This document shows, piece after piece, positions 22,526 to 34,069 of a stretch of 64,000 nucleotides of DNA (position 1 is the stretch's first letter; each line of letters opens with the position of its first letter). Under the pieces are notes generated by a model, which saw only the letters and a list, made by a program, of their open reading frames with translations, was not told the origin of the DNA and did no database searches. The translations under genes and the position numbers were made by a program. Origin of the DNA: Stomoxys calcitrans. Lineage: Eukaryota > Arthropoda > Insecta > Diptera > Muscidae. The stretch covers positions 63,664,311 to 63,728,310 of the forward strand of contig NC_081553.1 of assembly GCF_963082655.1 (NCBI RefSeq). Reading direction: 5' to 3'.

Positions 22526-24098
22526 GTTAATGACTTTTTAAACAATCAAATACAACATTGAAGAGTTCTACCTAATGCATTTCAAAACAAGTCTCATTTT
22601 AGTTTATTCTACAATACCTAAATTAAACTTTTTGTGCACATGTTCAAATTGTAATAAAAACACATTTATTTTGAAGGAATACTTTCCAAAGATATATGAG
22701 TGTGTGTATATGTGCGTGTGGTTTTCACATCAACAACACACAGTTCAAACAATGAACTTCTTTTGTTTCGCATTCCTGGGAATCAACCCACGTGTACGAG
22801 TTTCGTGGTTTTTCATCTAAACAGGTAAAATTTATATGATTTCATTAAAGTGAAATTCTATTTCTTTTGGCAAAAGTACGTGATGAGTTGTTTTTATATT
22901 GCCATGGAATATATTTTGCAATTGAGACACTTCACATGTGTGTAAGATGTGGGAAAAAGTAGAAAGGTAGGACAGCATACAATCATTTGAGAAAGGATAG
23001 GGGATAATCGAAAACAAAGGAGCTAGGCAAACATGTTTAAATAACAATAAATTCTCAATTTGTTTGTATTGTAAGCCAAATTGCTGTAGCCTTCATTTTT
23101 TGAGCCAAAAACAATTTAAGTTTAAACATGTGGGTTAACAAAAAAGGATCACAAAAATTGTTCTATTCCATTTTAAATGCGTTTTTGTCTAGACCTACAA
23201 GCTAAATATTACTCTGAAAATTTTGCTTGCTCTTTGCTTGCTGTGGAATGTTGGGGAATTATTATCATGCGAATAATCGTTGAAAATTTAAATAAAAATT
23301 CCTTACATATGTATTCGCTTGCTGCTGTCTACTTCTGCTAAGATCATGTAGAAACTGTAAATTGCTTTGTTATCCTTGACATTATCCTTAAGACTTGGCT
23401 GCGTCTGCCGCAGAGTGGGTTTGAGGCTTAAGCTTCTCATTGTTCAGCAGGCAGCCTTGGTTACTCTAGACATACAAAGTCACATACGAATATGGTGTGT
23501 TAATATTTATAATCGCCTTCTTAGACGAGTTAAGAAATGGCATTTATTTTTCGCTTTTATTTTTCTTTTTTTTTTGTTTGCTGCTTACTCTTACGACTTT
23601 TGCTGTTTTTTATGTTTTACAAAAAAAAAAACAATACAATGCATTTTGTTCTCATCCCTGGCATTCAGTGAAAAGCCACAAATGTGCGCTTAAAAACACA
23701 TTTTCATAAACACAAAACTTATTATGCCACAAACACTTGGGATGTCTTCTTGTTCTCATTTTCATCGTTATTTAATGTCTTTGGGAACAAATGAAAGCGA
23801 AATATTTTCTGATGCTGCAAAATATTCTCAGAAGTCTGCCAGGCAGGCATTCTTAACCGCAAAGAGCAAGGAACTTTGAAAAATTCACACCATAAGAAAG
23901 CTATAGCAACAGCAACACAAAAGAAGCCACTGAAAAATCAAGATATACCACCCAAGGAGTTGAAACTCAATAAAAACTCGGAAAAACATGGCATATTCAA
24001 GCATATTTTGTTGCTTGTTACTTTTTTTGAGAAAGGAAAGAAAAAAAAAAAATATTTTGCATTAAGTACGATGATAATACTTTTTGTTGCAAAGTATA
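22525..24098. other. AT-rich region, no gene recognised
   Basis: Open frames at 22575-22820, 23367-23709 and 23876-24106 are low-complexity or cysteine/phenylalanine-rich by composition and show no domain. Motif sites are absent between 22.5 and 24.1 kb. Confidence 0.4.
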
Positions 24099-24137
24099 AA
24101 GCATAGCTAAGGGAATTGTAGAAAGCATAATGTTAAA

Positions 24138-24150
24138 GCATACTTTTAGG
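24138..24150 (+). promoter_or_regulatory. exact 13-mer Su(Hw)-like site
   Basis: AAGCATACTTTTAGGAAT; first exact copy of the cluster, 185 bp before a one-mismatch copy (GCATACTTTTGGG) at 24323. Confidence 0.6.
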
Positions 24151-24456
24151 AATACTTTTTAAACATTTTGTTAAAGATAATTTGCTTGAAAGGTTCATTG
24201 GCTTCGAAGGGTTGAATAACACGAGAGGGGAGGTGGAAATATATAAAAAAAATTAATGGATAAGAAAATTAAAAAAATATATATATATATATTTTATATA
24301 TAAGGTTTATAAGCGGCTATAAGCATACTTTTGGGAGTCAATTTTATTTCTTTTAATATTTCGTTTTAAATTATTACAATTTTTCTGTATTTAAACATAT
24401 TTTATATAAGTAAATAAGTACCATTGACGGCTTTATGTTCTATGGCTTATGTTGAA

Positions 24457-24469
24457 GCATACTTTTAGG
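24457..24469 (+). promoter_or_regulatory. exact 13-mer Su(Hw)-like site
   Basis: GAAGCATACTTTTAGGAGTC, in the tandem block; followed by unique T-rich sequence. Confidence 0.6.
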
Positions 24470-25100
24470 AGTCCTTTAATTTTTTTTCCAATTTTTGTTT
24501 GTTTCTCTTTCGAGACGAGCTCAATGATAGGAGATTTTCTTTGCAAGTGGAAAAGGAAAGCCAGAGATCGCAACATACACCAACCACTATGGGACGCGTT
24601 TCGTAATTTGATTACAATTACTCATCAGTCATACTTTATTTTTAATTTTTTTAAAAATTGGATTTTTGTGTGTGTGTGCGTGTGCGGTAATTTTAACAGT
24701 ATTTATAAATATATGGAGAGTTTACAGATTTAAATGAAAGGAAAACTTTCAATTGCATAAGATAATTAAAAAAAGATTTAAAAATATTTTTAATATAAAC
24801 TACAGCGTACCAGAAAATTTCTTAATAACTACTTAATTTTGTAATTTATAAAAGAATTACCCCAGATCATAGAATAGCATGCATTCCAAAACGAACTTCA
24901 AATATTTTCCTACGCTGCTTAGTCGTTTAATTAATGCTGATAACATTTATGAGAATTTCAGTACAAAAATGCGCTTCCTAATCCTAGAGGCGAAAATGTA
25001 TTAGCAAGCCCTCTAGAGTGATCCTTAAGCTTCATCTTAATGGATTTTTTCTCAATATATCAATACTTATACAACTATATGTCATATATTTTACATTGTA

Positions 25101-25113
25101 GCATACTTTTAGG
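25101..25113 (+). promoter_or_regulatory. exact 13-mer Su(Hw)-like site
   Basis: TAGCATACTTTTAGGAGTAA; heads the run of four further copies at 84-145 bp spacing, of which the 25222 copy (GCATATCATCAGG) is the most decayed. Confidence 0.6.
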
Positions 25114-25860
25114 AGTAAATTTAATTTCTATTAATATCCTTTTTTAATTACGTCAATTTTTGTGTGTTTAAAAATATCTTATTAAAATAAGTAAGATGTA
25201 TATGATGTTTACTTTATATTGTAGCATATCATCAGGAGTCAATTTAATTTAATTTAATTTTACTTAAAAATATTTTATCAAAAATATGATATATATTTTA
25301 TATTGTACCATACTTTTAGAAGTCAATTTAATTTCTATTAACATTTTTTTTATTGCAATTTTTGTGTGTTTAAAAATATTTTATTAAAATGAGTAAGAAT
25401 CATTAGCGGCTATATGATGTATATTTTATATTGAAGCATACCTCTAGGAGTAAATTAAATTTCTTTTCATATCTTTTTTTAATTAATGCAACTTTGTGTG
25501 TTTAAAAATATTTGATACAAAATATATAAAAAATTTATTTTGTATCATTAACGGTTATATAACATTTATTTTGTTATGTAGCATACTTAAGGGGTCAATT
25601 AATTTTTTTTTAATATTCTTTTTTTAATTTTTTCCATTTTTATACTGAAAAATATTTTATAAAAATAAAAAATGATCACAAACGGCAGAGGTCAATTTAG
25701 TTTATTTTAAATTTGTTTTATTATTGCATTTTTTTTATTTTCAAAATATTTTATAAAAATTAAACAAGTTATTTTTTTAAATATTTTTCAAATTACTGAA
25801 ATTTTTCAGCGTTTAAAAATATTTTATAAAAAAATAATGGTAAATAACGGCTTATAATGT

Positions 25861-28394
25861 ATATAAATATATTAAACAAATGTCAACAAGCGAAGTGGTT
25901 AAATTGCAAGAATTTTTCTTTTGACATAAAAGAATCCAAGATCATTCTGGTAGAAACATGTCATTTTGAAGTCTACTGTGGTGAGGTGCATTATCAGTGT
26001 CCCTGCTACAACATTTAAAGTCAAGAAATACAAAAGGAGTTGAATCGGTTTTTAGATATTTTGAACTTTTGGTACGGGAAATAATTATAAAACGCATCCT
26101 AGTATCCAATATTCATTTTTTAAAGCAAACAGAACCTGATGAAGTTATGCTATGGGTAAACCGATTTCGTTTTCAGGTGTTGTCATATTCAAAATTTCTG
26201 CCTTATTCATATTTGTTTGCTTAGTTTTCCATCGGCACAATCTCAGAGCAGAAGTAATAGTTTAAGGTTTGATTTCATATAAAACTTAAGCCTGGGACCA
26301 TAGTCCCACATACAAAGTGAATGTAGATTGCAAATGATTTAACCCCAACATATAAATTACTATTATTTTCATTTTGTGTAATAGCCCCACCTCTATTTTT
26401 CTGCAGTTTTGTTTGCCATCATTATCAAGACAAGATTTTTAATTAAATTTATGGTTAATTTTGTTGAGTTGCAAATCAGGCATTCCTCTTTCTCCTCCTT
26501 TAGCCGCTATGAACATAACAGTTGTAATAAATCTTTAAAACGAATCATTTCCTTAAACCATAAATAAAGTACTTTCCATACTTAACCTAGCCCATCGTCA
26601 TTCAATTTCGAGACCCACTCCTCCTGCTGAACTCCAACTCCTACTTCTCCCAACACCACCGCCCACAGCCTAAAAACATTAACAAACCAAAACGACAGAA
26701 AGACGGACAGACGGACAGACAGACAGGCAGACATCAATATAAGACACTCTCAAAGGAAAATCATGGCAGAAAATATTTGCCACTATGATGCCTCTGTGAA
26801 GTGGAGAGTGTGCCAGGGAAATTGAAAAAACATCATCACCAATATCATAGCCCACCAACAGCAATGACTATTGGGAGGAAACTGTTATGGTGATACTTGG
26901 TTTGGTAACATCATCCACACTTCATCATGATTTTGGTGTAGTAATTCATGGAACAGCCAAGCCAGGGCCATACATTTCCATTTCGCATTTGGAGGAAATC
27001 GACCGTAAAGCAAAATGTACCAGGAGCAATAACAGAAGCACCATCATCACCAACCACATTCAAAGGCTGTGTGTTTAGGCAAACACACCCTTTTTTCTGT
27101 TTGCTTGGATCCCTAAATGGAAAATAAATACATTTCTTTATTTCACTTGAGATCGAATTGATGGGCGAGTGCATGTGTCGGTGTGTGTGTATGTGTGTGT
27201 GAAAGCCAAGTTAGAAAGACAATAGTCATAAACACATTAAATTAAATTGATTTTCAATTTTCTGCCTTTATATTGAGGATTCGGGTAGGTCGAAAATAGT
27301 CATACCATGGATGGTAATGAAGATAGGCAAATGGAGATGCCATACATAATAAAAAAAAACATACACAAAAATTAAAAAAAAAAATCGGTATAGAAAATTT
27401 TTTTTCAGAATTGTCCACAGGAAAAAAATGTTCACAAATTTTTTAACAAACTTTTCTATAAAAAAAATTAAAAACGTTTGACAAATTTTACTAAAAAATT
27501 TGTAGAACATTCAAGTCGTTTTTTTTTATATAAAAATCAACTTTTTTTTAATTTCCCACAAAAATTGGCGGAAATTTTTTCTGGCAACTCTCTTTATTGC
27601 ATAGTTGCTGCCACTGACACTTGGTCTGAGATTTCCCACTATCAACAGCGTCCATAACATTTGGGATGGGATTTTGTGCAAATTAATGACTGGTTGGGCT
27701 TATTGTGCTACCAATAACACCAGCCACTCCACGCTGTCTGGCTGCTTGTCCAAGCTTGCCCCAGAGTATTTGAGTCTGTCGAAAATGAAAAATTTATTAT
27801 TTGTTAACATTGTCGTTTTAGGCAACATTACTACAAAAATCTCTTGTTTCTGTTTTATTTGTTGTTACTGCTGCTGCTGTTCAATAATCCATTAAAAATT
27901 ATTCTGCTCCCAATGTTTTTCCACAACAATCACTACAATGTTGTTTTCTTTTCTCTGTGAAGGCATTCCCCTCGTCTGTCTTTTGGAAGCAATAAATTGT
28001 GTATGAAATACTAAATATTTTACGAGTATTGCCTTTAAGCCTGACATGGACTACATTTAGGGAGTTGGGTTATTTTGTTTTTAATGTAACTTAAAGTTTT
28101 GTTTTTCGTAATGGTTGATAGGTGGGGAGGGTTGAATGGCAAACAAGCCATGTCAAGTCAAATGTTTGCAAATTTAATTCACATTCAAATCAAAATGCGA
28201 ACAAATAAAGCTGCCAATAGATATTTGAAAGGGAAATAAATTTTAAAGTTTTTGTTTTCCATGTAAATTAAAAAAGATTAATGATTGTTGCAGAGATTTT
28301 TGCCATACATTAGTCGTAGTTGGTTTAAATATAATTGCCAGAAATTTTAAACAATTTTAGGGGTGCGTTTGGGGATAGATTGAAAAAAAAAATG
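25861..28394. other. Mostly unique AT-rich region; microsatellites only
   Basis: Visible are a GACA/GACG run at 26698-26730 and a GTGTGTGT run near 27178-27200. One candidate motif of the cluster, GACTACATTTAGGGAG (two changes), starts near 28049. Open frames such as 26887-27078 and 27605-27895 have no recognisable domains. Confidence 0.4.
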
Positions 28395-28479
28395 TTGCAT
28401 ACCTTAGGGGGTTCATCATTTATTGAAAATTATATTTAAAACAAAATAAATAGACAATACATAATAAAATTAAAAAAAA

Positions 28480-29000
28480 AATACTGTGTCAAATTCCAGC
28501 GACATTGGGTAATAAATGCAGTTTTAATGGGCTTAAGACCCTTAATCGGCAGACCGGTCTATATGGCAGCTATATCTGAATAAAGTCCGATCTGAACCAT
28601 ATTTGAGCGGATATCGGGCCGCTTTAATCAACTCACTATTTAAAATTTCAGCGAAATCTAAAATAATTGCGACTTTTTTGGTCTCAAGACCTTAAATCGG
28701 CAGATCGGCCTATATGACAGCTATATCTAAATATGGTCCGATCTGAATCATATTTTAGTCAAATGTCGAAAGGCTTAAAACTACTCACTGTTTCCAATTT
28801 TATTAAAATCGGATAATAAATGCGTCTGCTACGGGCTTAAGACCCTAAACCAGCATATTGGTGTATATGGCAGCTATATTTAAATATGGTCCGATATGAG
28901 CCATATTCGGTTTGAACATAGTGGCCCTGTTTCAAATCTCAGTGAAATCGAACAGAAAATGCGGCTTCTACGGGCTTACGATCCTAATTCGCCAGATAGG
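28480..29000 (+). repeat. B-family repeat fragment
   Basis: Three to four diverged units carry TATATGGCAGCTATATCTGA, CTTAAATCGGCAGATCGG and AACTCACTGTTT-like blocks at about 150-bp spacing. The right end joins LINE-derived, more GC-rich sequence at about 29,000. Confidence 0.75.
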
Positions 29001-29585
29001 CACGCCTAGCTTCCTGAAGATGTAGGATGGGACTTACACCGAGCGCTCACGAGAAGGTGGAACTTCTGATGTAGAAGCATTTTCCGAGCGGCCAGGAAGA
29101 AGTCGGCGATCCAGATATCGTAAAACCTACATATGAGACCTTGGCGGTTGACCTCATCACAGATATCGTTGACTTCCCGGCCATTTATATCCGAGGGACC
29201 TGACGGTATTATCCTAACATTGTTACAGGAGTCCCTTGGGGTCACCTTTCCCTGGCTAGAACAAATTTTCCGGGCGAGCCTGACTAGGGTCTTCATACCA
29301 TGGAATGAGGTCAGGGTAATCTTTATCCCGAAGGCGGGAAAAATAAACCACAGCACCACCAAAGATTTTAGCCCCATTAGTCTGTCATGCTTTAACTCAA
29401 AATACTGGGAAGACTTATAGGCTTGAATGAGAGAGAGGGACTGACGCCGGCATAACACGCATACCTCGAAGGCAGATCAATGAAGACGGTCCTTCACGAA
29501 GTGGTACGGGAGCTCGAGACATCCCTCCTGCAGAAGGCCTTCTTGGGTATTGAGGGGGCTTGCAATAACTTGGATAAGCCACTAA

Positions 29586-29629
29586 ATGATGATTGGATGT
29601 ATCAATGGCCGTATACATCCAATCATCAT
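29586..29629. repeat. perfect 17-bp inverted repeat at LINE deletion junction
   Basis: ATGATGATTGGATGTAT (29586-29602) and its exact reverse complement ATACATCCAATCATCAT (29613-29629) flank CAATGGCCGT. This hairpin lies exactly where the RT core is missing and the C-terminal part resumes. Confidence 0.9.
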
Positions 29630-30148
29630 CCAGGCCAGTGAGACCAGTGTTGACCTATGGAGCACTGGTATGGTGGAGGGCCGTGAATAAGAGGACTCAA
29701 GCAAGGAAGTTCGAGAAGATCCAGAGACTGGCCTGTGTAGAAGTCATAGGGACAGTGAGATCTGCACCTCAGGCAGGTCTGGAAGCGATGCTAGATATGC
29801 AGCCCATTGGGGCCTGTATTCGGAACTGTGCCACCAAATTCGCGCTTAGGGTGCGAACAGAGTGTGAGATTAAAGTCGAGCCGGGATTGTCAATGCGATA
29901 AAGATTGTGAGTGCGAGAAAACTGGTTACATACACGACAAACTTTCTTCTGGCATGAAAATAAGCGCCAATAAGCTCGGCTCGGCTCCGCTCGGCATCAG
30001 CTCTCACTCTGTTCGCACACTTAGGCTGCGGTAGCTTGGCATGTTGAAGGAGGAGAGGTGCGGCCACAGTTCCATCCTGGATGCGATTGATGCGGAGAGT
30101 AGACTGAGGAGGATTTCCGAGTACCCCCCAGTACCGATTGGGGAAAGA

Positions 30149-30680
30149 ACATTCAGGATATGTTTTCTCAGGAGGAATGAACGGAGGTCGAATCCTGTGT
30201 TTGAAGGGAATGGGACTTCGATCATCACTTATGGCTCCAAGATGGAGTCAGGGTCCAGATTGCATGTCTCTGAGACTACCGGACAAGTGAACGGTCTTTC
30301 AGGCAGCGGTATATGCCATAACAATAGCCGCATGAGAAATTCTGGTAAGGGATCTACCGCCCTTAAGCCCTTGGGTTCGAGACCAGCGAGGGCGAGGTAT
30401 GTAGAGAATTGACTGGAGTCCCCGTATACGCTCCGGGTCCACGATGTGACGTTGATTGGGATTAGGACATTCAGGATTCGTTTTCCCGGGAGGTATGAAT
30501 GGAGGGCGAGTGCTGTGTTTGAGGGAGATGGGATCTTCACTGATGGCTCCAAGATGGATTGGGGGTTTACCCCTAAACACTCTATATCGGAATGTCTCTG
30601 AGACTACCGGACGAGGTGCGGTCTTTCAGGCATAGGTCTGTGCCATTACTGTAGCTGCATGAGAAATTCTGATAAGGGAT
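30149..30680 (+). repeat. about 320-bp tandem duplication of the RNase H region
   Basis: ACATTCAGGAT recurs at 30149 and 30468, GGCTCCAAGATGGA near 30231 and 30543, and CATGAGAAATTCTG at 30331 and 30658, giving offsets of about 312-327 bp. The copies differ by substitutions and small indels, so the duplication is not recent. Confidence 0.8.
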
Positions 30681-31041
30681 CTACCTCCCTCGAGGCCTTG
30701 TGTTCGAGGAAGGTGAGGTCGAGGTGTGTGCATGCATGTCGGTCTGCATGGAAATACCGCACAATGACTTTTGCAGGAGTTGTTTTTATGAGGTTGAGGA
30801 GGAGACTAGCGAGCACTTGTTCTGTTCATGTTCGGGTCTGCAGGGACGCAGGCTCTCCTTTTTGAAGAGGCTCTCCTTCTGCGATCTAATCTCGCATCTC
30901 TGGGATATCTCCTGAGATTTGTGAACGAAAAGGGATGGTTCCGCCAGAGGGTGCGATAAGATCCGACGAAGGTACATACGTTCTTGCGTGAGGGATATGC
31001 ATTTTCACACCTCGCTCTGGTTCTCCACTTTCCCGTTTCTT

Positions 31042-31275
31042 TTATCATATCAGTGAGTGCAGTCCGATTAAAGTTTCAGATCAGTGATAAAAGGCCTCCT
31101 CTTTTATGCTGAGTGCGAACGGAGTGTCGCAAGCGACACCACTTGGTAAAGAAGTTTTAGCATGGTAAGGGGATAACCACCGCTGAAAATTTTGTTGATA
31201 TTCAGGCCAGGATTTGAACCCAGGCGTTCGGCGTCATAGGTGGACATGGTAACCTCTGCAATACGGTGGCCTCCT
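31042..31275 (-). mobile_element. tRNA-derived SINE, internally deleted
   Basis: Minus strand from 31275: GGAGGCCACCGTATTGCAGA, then GCCTGGGTTCAAATCCTGGC (B box), TTTTCAGCGGTGGTTATCCC and CACTCCGTTCGCACTCAGCA, to ATCGGACTGCACTCACTGAT. The CTAATGCTGGCAACATTTGT block is missing, and the sequence CGCTTGCGAC replaces the usual centre. It lies just after the LINE relic. Confidence 0.75.
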
Positions 31276-31600
31276 TTACTCGAGTGAACTCACCTAGGAT
31301 GAGCAACCCATTCAACCTAACTTATCTACTGCATACCTTAAGGGATTTTCTATTCATGGATTAAGCAGTTTATTTTCAAATGCAATGAATCCTTTACTGA
31401 TGTAAGCTTTGCTAACTGGCATTCGCCGTTATAGGCGGACATGGTAACCTCTGCGTTACGGTGGCCTCCTTTATTCGAGTAAACTCACCTAGGATGGGCA
31501 ACCCAATCAACCTAACATATCTACTGCATACCTTAACGGGTTTTCTATACATGTATTAAACTGATAATTTTCCAATGCAATGAATCCTATGTAGATGTTG
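31265..31600. repeat. 195-bp tandem duplication including SINE head and motif
   Basis: CGGTGGCCTCCTTTA recurs at 31264 and 31459, ACTCACCTAGGATG near 31288 and 31483, and CTGCATACCTTAA at 31329 and 31524: a constant 195-bp offset. The second unit begins inside a copy of the SINE head (TATAGGCGGACATGGTAACC near 31432). Sequence identity is high, so the event is fairly young and carried a motif copy with it. Confidence 0.9.
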
Positions 31601-32571
31601 TAAGATTTGCTAACTGCAATACCAAAACAGTTTTTGGTTGTTCATTCTTTTTTTAATTTGTTTTTTAGTGAATTTTAAAAGGGCAGTACATGTGTGTTTC
31701 TTGGAAGCCATCATAAATAAATGAACTCCCCATATGAAATGACAACATTTCTGTTTCAAGAATATCATAGTCAATGAAGTCTAGCAAAGCGCATTGAATT
31801 TTGATGGCAAATTTGATTGGAATCATAATATAAATTTCAAATTTCCAATAGAGTTTCACTTTTTTCCCAATGAAAAAAAGGAGATACTTTCCTAGCATCG
31901 CAAGCATAAGGGACAGTCAAACTTGACTGCATGCCAAAAAGTCATTCAGCCAGCTAACCAAACAACCAGTCGCTGTTTCGTATAATTTTAAATATTTTAT
32001 GAACAGTGCACAATAACGTTATATAAATAATAAGATTTTCTGTTGTTTGCAATGACATTAAAAGTAAATAAAATAAAAATGAAACGTAAGATGTTCCATT
32101 GCATAGACGGACAGACAGAATATGGCAATAGACATGACCAAGTCTTTGTCTTCATAAGACTTTCTTTGTGACTTCATGATGGTGCGGTGGGGTAACGGGG
32201 TGACAAACCTTACAAACCCTGTCGAGACATTTGCATTGGCCTTAGCCAACTGTCTTTGAGGCAAATATTGTCAATCAATTTATTGGTCATGATAGAAAAT
32301 GCATTTTAGTTAAAAGGAAATTTTCATTTGTAAATACAAATTACTTTTGGCAGTTTCAATTTCATTCTTAGAATTTCGTTTTAAGATATATTTTTTTTTA
32401 TTGTTTTTGGCAAACTCAATTGGTTTGCTTTTATGCTGGCTCGTGATTGAATGACCTGCGGGTATTTAGGGAGAGAAATGACCTTTTGGGAGTAGAAAAA
32501 AAAATATTTAAAAATTAAATGGAAGGGAATGAAATGTTAGGGATTGCTTTTGAAAGTTCAGTATACTCGAA

Positions 32572-32584
32572 GCATACTTTTAGG
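32572..32584 (+). promoter_or_regulatory. exact 13-mer Su(Hw)-like site
   Basis: GAAGCATACTTTTAGGATGA, immediately left of a SINE tail fragment at 32595-32645. Confidence 0.6.
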
Positions 32585-32594
32585 ATGACTACAT

Positions 32595-32645
32595 GGTAGA
32601 TATTTGCCCCTGTTCCTTAATGGAAGGTTCATGGGCAAATTTGCA
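32595..32645 (+). mobile_element. SINE 3' tail fragment
   Basis: TATTTGCCCCTGTTCCTTAA, TGGAAGGTTCATGGGCAAAT matches the 3' tail of the SINE at 14815-14850. No head or body is present. Confidence 0.55.
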
Positions 32646-32899
32646 AAAGGGTAGAAATAATATTAACAATTGAAGTAGAAGGGAAAAAATGTTTAGTGAA
32701 ATAAACACTTTTATGATAATTCAAACCTGAATATACGGGCATACTTTAAGAATGACTTAAAACTGTAAAAGTTTATTCACAAACATTAAGAAACAACGGA
32801 GATTTTTCTTCTGTCAATTTGTGTAAATGAATTCAAGCACTAGCTGAGTGATATGGTCGAGCAGTAGAATTTAGTGAGCATATGACCACAACTAATACA

Positions 32900-32972
32900 C
32901 AACTAAATTTTTCATCAGGATTCGAACCCAGGCCTGAAGATTTTTAGGCGTACATGTTATCCCTTGAGCCTT
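32900..32972 (-). mobile_element. SINE head fragment
   Basis: Minus strand: GGCTCAAGGGATAACATGTA, then GCCTGGGTTCGAATCCTGAT (B box) and GAAAAATTT. Matches the tRNA-like head of the other SINE copies with changes in the middle. Confidence 0.6.
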
Positions 32973-33158
32973 TTTTTTCTTAATAAATGTTCTTAATAAA
33001 ATAATAGATAAAAAGTTTCTCACCTCAATTCAAAACTGCTAATTAATATGCAAACTGTTGCATACCTTAAGGCTTTACACAAATTGTTCATGTTATTTGC
33101 CAATAAATATCATGTGTGTATTCAAATAAGTTTTATGTTTGATGTCGGAACTTAATGA

Positions 33159-33689
33159 AGTGATCATCATAAACTTTTTAAATTCAACGTACACGCGCGG
33201 AAGGTCCGTAATAAGGCCCAGGGAATATTCGCATCGTTTCAAAAAATTCTTGGATACAAATCTTTGCCTGTAAATACGAAACTTTTATTGTACAAGACTT
33301 GTATTAGGCCTGTTATCTTATATGGTTTTCCAGTTTGGTTCAGTATATCCCCCATTGTTATGAAAGAACTTGAGATTTTTGAGCGGAAAATTTTGAGACT
33401 TTGCATTGGGAAGAATTTTAAGCGCATTAACAGAAGATATTCAAATAATTTCATTTATTTGAATTCCAAGTTAAAGCGGCTTTCTTCCTATGTGTGTGAT
33501 CTTTTGGAGAAATTCAATTTAAGATTAGGGCTTCATGAGAATTCTCATATGATTGACGCTATGAATAGTCAAGCGAACATTGGTTGGTATAATGCTCAGT
33601 ATTTATCTCCCTTGGGATATATAAATGAACCTGAATCGGGTACTATCGCTTTTTACGAAAAGGCACTAGCCGGTACTCACCGTGGTTAG
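33159..33689 (+). pseudogene. LINE C-terminal fragment, open for about 177 codons
   Basis: The frame is open from 33159 to a TAG at 33687-33689. It reads RKVRNKAQGIFASFQKILG, LLLYKTCIRPVILYGFPVW, then LEIFERKILRLCIGKNFKR, YSNNFIYL and LLEKFNLRLG. The LLLYKT-IRPV-LYG-PVW block followed by ..IFERKILRLC. is the conserved region after the thumb of Jockey/I-type non-LTR reverse transcriptases. Everything upstream is missing, consistent with 5' truncation at retrotransposition. A T-rich 3' UTR-like stretch follows to about 33,990, with AATAAATATAAACTTCAAAA as a possible tail. No stop interrupts the retained part, so it is younger than the 29-kb relic. Confidence 0.85.
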
Positions 33690-34069
33690 CTACATCTTAA
33701 CCTACTTTTCCTTGTTTTTTTTTTTTAGTTATAATTGTTATTATTTTTTGCTTATTTTATTATTTGTAGCTTTAAGTTCAAACCCTAGATTAAGATTTTT
33801 CTATTTAATGTAGTAGTCTCGGGAGCAAGGACGTCAATAATTCTAATTTCATGTATCCATATTACATTTTACCTTTTATGCTAAAGCCAGGTGCTGAAAC
33901 TACCTAATATGTTATTGCGATAATACATTATAGTCATAAGTTTTCTTTATTATGTTTCTAATTCTACTTCAATGTTTAAAAAAAAGACTCAATAAATATA
34001 AACTTCAAAACTTGCCAATAAATTTAGTCACGTTCTAATTGCTCAATTTACAGCATACTTTAGGGTGTA

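Larger units (their letters stand above)
24100..25640 (+). repeat. local tandem repeat (about 85-185 bp spacing) carrying the motif
   Basis: Motif copies near 24136, 24321, 24455, 25099, 25222, 25306, 25434 and 25579 are each followed by similar sequence: GTCAATTTAATTT, TTCTATTAATATCC-like, TTTTTGTGTGTTTAAAAATA, TTTATATTG(T/A)AG. These are diverged tandem copies of one AT-rich unit. The motif is conserved in most units (exact at 24138, 24457, 25101) while the rest drifts. Related sequence without a clear motif runs on to about 25,860. Confidence 0.75.
29150..30960 (+). pseudogene. LINE relic: reverse transcriptase, RNase H and Cys/His tail
   Basis: GC-richer than its surroundings. From 29195 it reads EGPDGI...LEQIFRASLTR, VRVIFIPKAGK, KDFSPISLS (RT region with PDGI and the IPKAGK...PISL block). 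After a frameshift comes LERLIGLNERE, a stop in place of Q, HAYLEGRSMKTVLHEVV and FLGIEGACNN. The motif-A Asp of F-x-D is here Gly. Motif C (usually YADD) is deleted. It resumes at about 29640 with RPVLTYGALVWWRAVNK and FEKIQRLACVEVIGTVRSAP, then HSSIL and an RNase H start (ITYGSKMESG, Asp changed to Tyr). A second, duplicated RNase H start (FTDGSKMDWG) follows at about 30535, and then a C-terminal FCRSC...EHLFCSCSG Cys/His motif. Architecture resembles LOA/I-type LINEs with RNase H; the clade is tentative. Confidence 0.85.
28395..34068 (+). promoter_or_regulatory. motif block 2: seven plus-strand Su(Hw)-like sites
   Basis: Sites start near 28395 (TTGCATACCTTAGGGGG), 31329 and 31524 (both CTGCATACCTTAA, in a 195-bp duplication), 32570, 32737, 33058 (TTGCATACCTTAAGGC) and 34051. 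Here the C-containing variant TTGCATACC of the gypsy insulator sites is common. LINE and SINE insertions separate the sites. Confidence 0.6.

Noticed and set aside
24935..25030. Possible SINE body (TAATGCTGATAACATTTATG)
   Set aside because: Only one short block resembles the SINE; the rest does not align by eye.
29006..29458. 150-codon minus-strand open frame
   Set aside because: Lies antisense to the LINE reverse-transcriptase relic, whose plus-strand motifs (PDGI, IPKAGK, PISL) are clear.
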